A stretch of DNA of 6,679 nucleotides from DASSUW01 sp035706585. GTDB taxonomy: Bacteria; Actinomycetota; Thermoleophilia; Solirubrobacterales; Solirubrobacteraceae. The stretch's first letter is position 1. Each line of letters starts with the position of its first letter. The position numbers and the translations under genes are program-made. The stretch spans positions 1 to 6,679 of the forward strand of contig DASSUW010000516.1 of NCBI GenBank assembly GCA_035706585.1, in the 5' to 3' direction. This document shows positions 1 to 4,895 of this stretch, piece after piece. The notes beneath the pieces were generated by a model that saw only the letters and a program-made list of their open reading frames with translations, did not search any database and was not told the origin of the DNA.

Positions 1-471
1 GGCGGACAGCCGCAGCTTGCGGCGGCCCGCGGTCGGGTTGAAGCGCAGGCTCGAGACGAGCCGGTAGGCGACGTTGATGCCCGAGCGGCGCTTGGCGGGC
101 TTGCCGAGGATGTCGAGCGCCCCGTACAGCGAGCCGCGCGCGGGCACGCGGCGCAGCCTGACCGAGATCGTCCGCGAGGCGCCGCGCGCCAGCTTGAACT
201 TCGCCGGGCTCACCCGCACGCGGCCGAGCCGCCGGCTGCGGTTGGCGGCCACGGTGCCGTTGTTCGCCTGTCGCCACGGCCGCGCCCGGACGCTGACGCG
301 CAGCTTGCGGGTCGAGGAGTTCGTGATCGTCACGGTCCCGGACGCGCCGGACCGCGCGGTGACCTCGAGGCGGCTGGGCGAGACGGACAGGCCGCCGGCG
401 GCGGACGCGGTCTCGGCGAGAACGGCCGCGGCGGCGAGCGCGGCGCCGAGAACGGCAAGGCTTCGGAACAT
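1..471 (-). CDS. Secreted PapD/DUF916-like Ig-fold protein, 3' end cut by window
   Basis: The first 157 residues of a leftward gene are visible; the C-terminus lies beyond base 1. The start is ATG at 471, with AGGAG (482-478) six bases upstream. Residues 1-25 form a Sec signal peptide: a short basic n-region (MFR), a long Ala/Leu/Val core and an Ala-x-Ala cleavage site near ETASA-A. The mature protein opens with 'GLSVSPSRLEVTARSGASG' (27-45) and 'TVTITNSSTRKLRVSVRA', followed by 'SRTISVRLRRVPARGSLYGALDI' around 99-121. This alternating beta pattern, with a 'V.P..gsLYGAL' strand, is typical of bacterial proteins annotated as PapD-like periplasmic chaperone folds or DUF916-type Ig domains. No partner pilin or usher is visible. 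It is the last visible gene of the leftward surface-protein operon, 22 bp after the small WxL-like gene. I infer a structural or binding role at the cell surface, not catalysis. The exact family is unproven. Confidence 0.8.
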   Translation of the reverse strand, partial: MFRSLAVLGAALAAAAVLAETASAAGGLSVSPSRLEVTARSGASGTVTITNSSTRKLRVSVRARPWRQANNGTVAANRSRRLGRVRVSPAKFKLARGASRTISVRLRRVPARGSLYGALDILGKPAKRRSGINVAYRLVSSLRFNPTAGRRKLRLSA

Positions 472-493
472 CAAAGACTCCTAGGTGGGCGGT

Positions 494-907
494 TCAGGGT
501 CCATCCGGGGACACGGTGATCAAGACGGTCGTGGTCGACGGGACGCGCGCGCCGGAGCGCCGGCGCAGGCGGATCGTGGCTCGCTCGTTGGCCAGCGGAC
601 GCCTGAACACCGCCAGCAGCGGATCGATGCTGAGATCGAGCGGCTGGAACGCCGCCGCGCCGATGCGCGCCTCGATCGGCGAGCGCCCGCGGCGCTCGTC
701 GACGGCGCTCAACGCGGTCCGGTTGGTGGTCGACGTCACGCGCACGCGCGCGGTCAGGTCGCCCTGCGCGGGGAGGCGGCCGAGGCTGACATCGTTGAGC
801 GTCAGCTCGAGCATGCTCGGGACGCTGCCGCCGACGTCGGTGTCCTGCGCCTGGGCGACGGCGGGCACGGCGGCAAGCGCGAGCACCGCCAGGACGAGCG
901 TTCTCAC
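494..907 (-). CDS. Small secreted stand-alone WxL-like beta-domain protein
   Basis: This is a 137-residue exported protein. I place the start at GTG 907, not at further-upstream in-frame starts, for three reasons: AAGGGAG (921-915) lies seven bases upstream, the GTG overlaps the previous gene's TGA (GTGA, 907-904), and it opens a clean signal peptide (MRTLVLAVLALAAVPAVAQA, cleavage near AQA-QD). The mature part begins 'DVGGSVPSMLELTL' (24-37), which closely parallels 'TIGGDVPSLLQLTI' (483-496) at the start of the C-terminal domain of the large protein ending at 2392. Later blocks also line up in order: 'ALSAVD' with 'TLSVND', 'PLLAVFRRPLANERA' (96-110) with 'PLTLGFRQPISATEA', and 'TTTVLITVS' with 'SKTLTFTLS'. 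The whole protein therefore looks like one free-standing copy of that domain. There are no catalytic motifs and no cysteines. Likely role: a surface-associated structural or binding partner. The gene is certain enough; its biochemical role is unknown. Confidence 0.85.
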   Translation of the reverse strand: MRTLVLAVLALAAVPAVAQAQDTDVGGSVPSMLELTLNDVSLGRLPAQGDLTARVRVTSTTNRTALSAVDERRGRSPIEARIGAAAFQPLDLSIDPLLAVFRRPLANERATIRLRRRSGARVPSTTTVLITVSPDGP

Positions 908-1743
908 GAGCGCGCTCCCTTGGCTCGGACGACACGGATGGGGATGCGCACGCGCACCAGGTGGCCGCCGGCGCCGCGGATCCGGAACACGACCGCGCAC
1001 GAGCGGCGGTGGGCGAGCCGGACGACGATCGCGCCGCCGGTCTTCACGCGCGCGGCCGGGCGCTCGATCGTGCGTCCCTTGCGGCGGTCGCGCACCTGGA
1101 CCAGCGTGCCGCGCTTCGCGGCCCTGCGGCGCCCGTCGACGACGCACGTCAGGCGCCCGCGGAAGCGGTACTTGCGCCGGGCGGCCAGCACGGGCACGCC
1201 GCGCCTGATGCGAAGCGGCCGCTGGGCGAGGAACATCGACAGCCGCGGCGACGCGCAGCCGCGCGTCCCCGGCGGGCCGGCGGGACCGCCCGGACCGCCC
1301 GGTCCGGTCTGCGGGTTCTTGGCGCCCGCGCCGACGCTCACCGTGACCGTCGACGTCGATGTCGGCTGCCGGTTGGCGATCGTGATCGTCTGGTCCACCA
1401 CATGCGTGACCGTACCGGCGGCGTCCTCGACCGTCACCTCCAATCGGGCAGGTCCGTCGGGAACCCGGTAGGTCGGAGCCGTCAGCGCGACGGTTCCGAC
1501 GGCGGGGCAGGCGCCCGGCGCGCAGTCGGGGTCGGCGAACGTCGCGGTGTCGAGCGCCGTGCCGCCGAGCGTCACGCTCGCGCGGCGGAGCCCGACGCCC
1601 TCGTTCTCGACGGCCTGGACCGTCAGCTCCAGCACGCCACCGGCCGGATCGCGCACGCCGCCGACCGCACCGGACGCGGCCGCCTGCGCCGTCGCGGGCA
1701 GAGTCAGCGCGACGACACCGGCAGCGAGCAGCGCGCGTCTCAT
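904..1743 (-). CDS. Secreted Ig-like protein with short collagen-type linker
   Basis: This is a 279-residue exported protein of unknown function. The start is ATG 1743, which overlaps the lipoprotein stop (ATGA, 1743-1740), with GGAGG (1753-1749) five bases upstream. Residues 1-22 are a signal peptide (MRRALLAAGVVALTLPATAQA). Residues about 25-138 are beta-rich and end in 'ARLEVTVEDAAGTVTHVVDQTITI', like bacterial Ig-like surface domains; C74 and C79 probably form a local disulfide. Residues 147-161 are five Gly-X-Y triplets (GPG GPG GPA GPP GTR), a short collagen-like hinge. Residues 163-279 form a strongly basic beta domain (many RR/RK pairs, C163, C200, C249), resembling the Arg-rich Ig-like C-terminal modules common in secreted Thermoleophilia proteins. 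Positive charge could favour binding to teichoic-type or other anionic wall polymers (inference). There is no LPXTG motif or C-terminal membrane segment. It is co-translated with its neighbours. Confidence 0.85.
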   Translation of the reverse strand: MRRALLAAGVVALTLPATAQAAASGAVGGVRDPAGGVLELTVQAVENEGVGLRRASVTLGGTALDTATFADPDCAPGACPAVGTVALTAPTYRVPDGPARLEVTVEDAAGTVTHVVDQTITIANRQPTSTSTVTVSVGAGAKNPQTGPGGPGGPAGPPGTRGCASPRLSMFLAQRPLRIRRGVPVLAARRKYRFRGRLTCVVDGRRRAAKRGTLVQVRDRRKGRTIERPAARVKTGGAIVVRLAHRRSCAVVFRIRGAGGHLVRVRIPIRVVRAKGARS

Positions 1744-2297
1744 CCGAGCCTCCACAGCCCGCCGTCGCGCACGGGCTCGGTCTCGAGCGCGAGCCGCAGG
1801 GTCCTCGGCGTCGCGCCGCCGGCCGGGCGCCGGAACGCGACGCAGCCCGTGACGGACGCGCCGACCTCGACCCGCAGGTGTCGCTGGAAGCCGTGCGAAC
1901 AGGAGGTCTTGACGCCGAAGGCGGCGCGAGCGCGACGGCCGTCCGCGTACCGCACGAGCGCGTTGCGCAGCTCGGACTCGTAGACGGCGATGCCGGTGCT
2001 GCGCATGCGCAGCTTGACGGCGAGGTAGCGGCCGGCCGGCCCGGTGCGGTCGACGAGCCCGGTCACGGTCACCCGCATCCGCACGCCGACGTTGCTGCCG
2101 GTGAGCGTGATCGTGTCGCCGATCCGTCCGCTCGCCGGCTGCGGCGGCTGGTCGTACTCCTCCTCGACGTCCAGGTCGCCCTCCCACACCGTCGCCGTCG
2201 GGGCGGGCGCGGGCGCGGCGGTCTGCTCGGTCTGCTTGTTCGAGCCGCAGCCGGCGATCAGGACTGCGAGCACTGCGGTGGCGATCAGCTTCGCCAA
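1740..2297 (-). CDS. Lipoprotein with DUF4352-like Ig domain
   Basis: This predicted lipoprotein has a hydrophobic h-region followed by the lipobox L-I-A-G-C, a lipidation cysteine at residue 17 of the form given here. A Pro/Ala-rich, then acidic, linker follows (QTAAPAPAPTATVWEGDLDVEEE in two parts). The beta domain begins 'IGDTITLTGSNVGVRMRVTV' and continues 'GRYLAVKLRMRSTG'. That layout (glycine-aspartate opening, then 'Y..V...v.stg') is typical of DUF4352/telokin-like lipoproteins. Two later cysteines (in 'KTSCSHG' and 'VTGCVAF') could be a disulfide. I prefer TTG 2297 because AGGAG copies at 2312-2308 and 2306-2302 lie 10 and 4 bases upstream. An in-frame GTG at 2315 would add six residues (a more basic n-region) but has no Shine-Dalgarno and sits against a terminator T-tract. 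The stop overlaps the next gene's ATG. As first gene of the compact cluster it may anchor the complex to the membrane (inference). Confidence 0.83.
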   Translation of the reverse strand: MAKLIATAVLAVLIAGCGSNKQTEQTAAPAPAPTATVWEGDLDVEEEYDQPPQPASGRIGDTITLTGSNVGVRMRVTVTGLVDRTGPAGRYLAVKLRMRSTGIAVYESELRNALVRYADGRRARAAFGVKTSCSHGFQRHLRVEVGASVTGCVAFRRPAGGATPRTLRLALETEPVRDGGLWRLG

Positions 2298-2319
2298 GTC
2301 TCTCCTACTCCTCACTTCG

Positions 2320-2365
2320 AAAAAGCGCCGAGAGCGCCGGCGGGGAGGCCGGCGCTCTCGGGCGT
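2320..2365 (-). terminator. Intrinsic terminator after the secreted isomerase gene
   Basis: A perfect 13-bp inverted repeat (2329-2341 with 2348-2360) encloses a 6-nt loop. Read on the minus strand it is followed by GCGC, which can extend the stem to about 2365 with one bulge, and then TTTTT (2324-2320). This is a classical rho-independent terminator for the leftward gene ending at 2392. Its T-tract ends only 5 bp before the GTG codon at 2315 and 23 bp before the preferred TTG start of the lipoprotein. The downstream cluster must therefore be expressed by read-through or from a promoter hidden in this hairpin or in the end of the upstream gene. Confidence 0.85.
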
Positions 2366-2371
2366 GCTTGT

Positions 2372-2397
2372 CCGTGATCGGTGCGGCTAGATCACGG
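2372..2397. repeat. 8-bp inverted repeat spanning the isomerase stop codon
   Basis: CCGTGATC (2372-2379) and GATCACGG (2390-2397) are perfect inverted copies around a 10-nt spacer. The TGA stop codon (2394-2392) lies in one arm. It sits just upstream, in the leftward direction, of the strong terminator and may form a second RNA hairpin. There is no T-tract of its own. Confidence 0.5.
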
Positions 2398-4272
2398 GGT
2401 CGTGGTTGACAGGGTGAACGTCAGCGTCTTGCTGTACGTGCCGGCCCGCAGGGCCTCCGTGGCGCTGATCGGCTGGCGGAAGCCAAGCGTCAGCGGCGCG
2501 GCGGTCACCGGGGTCGACCAGTTGCGCAGCGGGAACGACGTGTTGTCGGTCGGCACCGGCGTGTACGCCGGCAGCGGGCTGTCACCCAGGCCGACCGCCC
2601 GCACGCTGACCGGCGAGGCCAGCGAGAAGGCGCCGTTGACCAGCCTGCCGGGCGCGTTCGTGCTCGGGTCGTTGACCGACAGCGTCGCGTCGCCCGTCGT
2701 GGTGGTCACCGTCGCGGCGAGCTGCGTGAGGTAGTCGCGCGCGACGCCCGGGACGAACGTCCCGAAGCTGCCGCCGACGTTGGGGATCGTGAGCTGGAGC
2801 AGGCTCGGCACGTCGCCGCCGATGGTGCCCAGCGAGCTGTTCGTGCTCTTGCCGACCAGCAGGATCCGCTCCGTCGCGTCGTCGGAGTTCGACCGGACCA
2901 GCAGCTGCGCGACCGACGTCGTGCCCGACTTGGACGGGCCGTAGCCGATGTTCACGACACAGCTGCCACGCGGCGTCGTGGCCGTGCCCGGAGCCAGGGT
3001 CTGGCCGCGGCACGTGTCGCTGACGATCTGGAAGTCCGACGCCGGGGCGACCGGAGCGTCGAGCGCGTTGACGACGATCGACAGACCGTTCTGGTTCGCC
3101 GGCGTCGCCGGGTTGATCGTGAGCGGGGCCTCGCCCGTGTTCGTGAGCGTGACCGGCACGACGTTGGTCGCCGCCGGCGTGCCCGCGGGCACGGACGGGA
3201 ACGTCGTCGGCGCGCCGTAGACCGTGCCGGTGACCGCCGGACCCTGGCCGTGCAGGTTCGTGAGGCTGATCTCGGCGTCGGTGAGCGTGCCGCCGTCGTG
3301 CTCCTGGTGGTAGTAGCGGACCTTGTTGGCGGCCGCGGCGAAGATCGGACGGAAGTCGATCTCACCGTTGCCGACCGGGGCGAACGGCGCCGACTGCGGG
3401 TACTTGACCTCGTCGATGTTGTTGCCGTCCTTGATGTGCAGCAGCTGGACCGCGGTGCCGTACTTGTTGATCAGCGCGGCGGTCTGCTGGCCGCTCGGGT
3501 CGTCGAGCGAGTCCGAGGACCACTTGACGTCGATCTCCGCCACGCTGTAGCGGGGATCGGAGTGGTCCATGATGATCTCCCACGCCGTCTTCAGGACGCC
3601 GTCGTCGACGTACTTGAACTGGAACTCGTCCTGATGGTTGTGGTGGTAGGTCGGCCCGACACCGGCCTCGACCGCTCGCTTGCCGAGCCGGTTGAGCGCC
3701 TGCGCCGTCGCCAGCGTGTTGGCGTACGAGCTCAGGCCCGGGCTCGGGTAGCCGCCGGAGCCGACGTAGTCGGCGCCGAGGATCTTTGCCGCGTTCAGGC
3801 GAGCGTCCCACCCGGACTCGCTCATGTCGCCGTGCCAGCCACCGGCGTGGAGGCCGTACTTGTCGAGCAGAGCCCGGTACGCGTACAGGCCGACCGGATC
3901 GTTGGGGTCCGTGGCCGAGCTGGGCGGGAACGCCGCATGCCCGAACAGTTCGACGTTCGTGACGCCCTTGGACGCCAGGTACTTGAACAGCAGCTCGAGC
4001 CGGTACCAGCGACAGTCGGTGGTGGTCGCCTGAGCGCCACCCTGCGCGCACTCCGGACGCGCGATCACGATCGGGCTCGCGGCTCCCTGGCCGCCGGCAT
4101 TGGAGATGAAGCCGCCGTAGTTGAACAGCTGGACGCCCATCTGGCCGGTCTTGATGCCGTCGCCGACCTTCTCGGGCTTCTGTGCCGCCGCAGGGCCGGC
4201 GGTCACCAACAGAACGGCGCCGGCGGCGGCCGCGGCCACCGTTCCGAGCACACGCCGTCTGGATCCCTTCAT
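2392..4272 (-). CDS. Exported sugar isomerase/epimerase-type TIM barrel with C-terminal WxL-like domain
   Basis: This 626-residue multidomain exported protein starts at ATG 4272, preceded by AGGAGG (4286-4281). The N-terminus 'SRRRVLG' plus an Ala-rich core ending AAA-Q (residue 31) resembles a twin-arginine signal. Residues about 36-340 are a xylose-isomerase-like (AP_endonuc_2, PF01261-type) barrel. Its expected metal/acid positions are all visible: E108 in 'NVELFGHA', 'HHNHQDEF' (210-217), D248 in 'EIDVKW', H279 in 'LLHIKDG', and E324 in 'YYHQEHD'. It is therefore probably an active, metal-dependent sugar isomerase, epimerase or keto-sugar-processing enzyme; the substrate cannot be read from sequence. 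Residues about 350-478 form a choice-of-anchor-D-like beta domain ('VTLTNTGEAPLTI', with C421 and C438). Residues about 485-626 form a WxL-like beta domain ending 'AGTYSKTLTFTLSTTTP'. Cytoplasmic relatives are about 260-350 residues, so export and two added surface modules are notable. A terminator follows. Confidence 0.92.
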   Translation of the reverse strand: MKGSRRRVLGTVAAAAAGAVLLVTAGPAAAQKPEKVGDGIKTGQMGVQLFNYGGFISNAGGQGAASPIVIARPECAQGGAQATTTDCRWYRLELLFKYLASKGVTNVELFGHAAFPPSSATDPNDPVGLYAYRALLDKYGLHAGGWHGDMSESGWDARLNAAKILGADYVGSGGYPSPGLSSYANTLATAQALNRLGKRAVEAGVGPTYHHNHQDEFQFKYVDDGVLKTAWEIIMDHSDPRYSVAEIDVKWSSDSLDDPSGQQTAALINKYGTAVQLLHIKDGNNIDEVKYPQSAPFAPVGNGEIDFRPIFAAAANKVRYYHQEHDGGTLTDAEISLTNLHGQGPAVTGTVYGAPTTFPSVPAGTPAATNVVPVTLTNTGEAPLTINPATPANQNGLSIVVNALDAPVAPASDFQIVSDTCRGQTLAPGTATTPRGSCVVNIGYGPSKSGTTSVAQLLVRSNSDDATERILLVGKSTNSSLGTIGGDVPSLLQLTIPNVGGSFGTFVPGVARDYLTQLAATVTTTTGDATLSVNDPSTNAPGRLVNGAFSLASPVSVRAVGLGDSPLPAYTPVPTDNTSFPLRNWSTPVTAAPLTLGFRQPISATEALRAGTYSKTLTFTLSTTTP

Positions 4273-4352
4273 GTGTCCCTCCTCCTCGGGCGCACCCTCC
4301 GCGCCTGGCCGTTGTGATGCTCAGCACATCGCACTACGACCCGCCATGCGAA

Positions 4353-4382
4353 GCTCTACCAGCGTTTTCTGTCGGAAGTCAA
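4353..4382 (-). promoter_or_regulatory. Candidate leftward promoter for the exported isomerase
   Basis: Read on the minus strand, TTGACT (4382-4377, five of six -35 consensus bases) is separated by 18 bp from TAGAGC (4358-4353, a weak -10 match). Transcription would begin near 4346 and give a leader of about 75 nt before ATG 4272. A second perfect TTGACA lies at 4407-4402 but has no good -10 at 17-18 bp. This segment is noticeably less GC-rich than the surrounding coding DNA, as expected for a promoter. Confidence 0.45.
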
Positions 4383-4386
4383 GCGA

Positions 4387-4398
4387 CTTTGGCCAAAG
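4387..4398. promoter_or_regulatory. Perfect 12-bp palindrome upstream of the leftward -35
   Basis: CTTTGGCCAAAG is a perfect palindrome lying between the two TTGAC(A/T) elements of the leftward promoter region, just upstream of the preferred -35. Its position and dyad symmetry suit a dimeric regulator. No regulator for it is identifiable in the window. Confidence 0.4.
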
Positions 4399-4483
4399 AA
4401 CTGTCAAAACCGTGGCATCTTGGCGGGTCCGGGCGTTGGGAGCCGCTGCGCGGCGGCGGATCCCGCGGCAGTCGTGGCGCCGC

Positions 4484-4514
4484 TTGACTTAGAGCGCACT
4501 CGAAGCCGTACCGT
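4484..4514 (+). promoter_or_regulatory. MerR-type promoter with operator in a 19-bp spacer
   Basis: TTGACT (4484-4489) and TACCGT (4509-4514) are separated by 19 bp, the over-long spacer typical of promoters controlled by MerR-family proteins, which untwist the DNA. An 18-bp imperfect palindrome, CTTAGAGCGCACTCGAAG (4488-4505, 14 of 18 bases symmetric), overlaps the -35 end and fills most of the spacer. The regulator gene starts directly downstream, so autoregulation of the MerR/aldo-keto reductase pair is the obvious reading. The predicted transcription start is about at the ATG (4521), which implies a leaderless mRNA. Confidence 0.65.
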
Positions 4515-4520
4515 GGAGGC

Positions 4521-4895
4521 ATGGCCACGGTCGAACTGCTCACGATCTCGGACGCCGCCCGCGCGGTGGGCCTGAGCGCGCACACGCTGCGCTACTACGA
4601 GCGCGCCGGTCTGATGCTCGATCCCGTCGAGCGCAACGCGGCGACGCACCGGCGCTACACCGACGACGACCTGCGCTGGGTCATCCTGCTCACCCGCCTG
4701 CGCGCGACCGGGATGCCGATCCGGCGCATGCGCGAGTACGCCGACCTCGTCCGGGCCGGGCACGGCAACGAGCGCGAGCGGCTCGCGCTGCTCGAGTCCC
4801 ACCGCGCCGCGGTGCTCGAGCAGCTCGACGAGGTGCAGCGCAGCCTCGCGGCCATCGACGCGAAGATCGACCTCTACCGGGAGCTGATCGCATGA
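4521..4895 (+). CDS. MerR-family transcriptional regulator, cysteine-free
   Basis: This 124-residue DNA-binding regulator matches the small MerR class. Residues 8-32 form the winged helix-turn-helix ('TISDAARAVGLSAHTLRYYE', recognition helix ending in the hallmark LRYYE). The wing segment is 'HRRYTDDDL' (43-51). The second helix-turn-helix region is 'TRLRATGMPIRRMREYADL' (58-76). A long C-terminal dimerisation helix runs from about 83 to 121. This domain order is standard for MerR regulators paired with oxidoreductases. The protein contains no cysteine, so it cannot sense electrophiles by thiol modification as NmlR/AdhR-type members do, nor bind metal through Cys. The effector domain is minimal. 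GGAGG lies only one base before the ATG, too close for ordinary ribosome binding, and the promoter position suggests leaderless translation. The stop overlaps the reductase start (ATGA), so it probably controls its own operon. Confidence 0.93.
   Translation: MATVELLTISDAARAVGLSAHTLRYYERAGLMLDPVERNAATHRRYTDDDLRWVILLTRLRATGMPIRRMREYADLVRAGHGNERERLALLESHRAAVLEQLDEVQRSLAAIDAKIDLYRELIA

Noticed and set aside
1617..1671. Apparent WxL-like opening 'VGGVRDPAGGVLELTV' in the 279-residue protein
   Set aside because: Only the short GG...LELTV stretch matches. The later ordered blocks shared by the small protein and the isomerase tail are absent, so I do not claim a third copy.
961..1983. 340-codon plus-strand frame across the Ig protein and lipoprotein genes
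   Set aside because: It crosses two genes with coupled ATGA overlap, signal peptides and Shine-Dalgarno sites on the other strand. Its own product is Arg/Ala-rich with no domain.
2406..2434. TTGACA on the plus strand near the isomerase C-terminus
   Set aside because: No -10 is present at 16-19 bp, no rightward gene follows, and it lies inside the coding sequence of the opposite strand.
3250..4317. 355-codon plus-strand frame opposite the isomerase
   Set aside because: Its composition is low-complexity Val/Arg/Asp/Ala, it has no ribosome binding site, and the opposite strand encodes a complete barrel with all active-site motifs.
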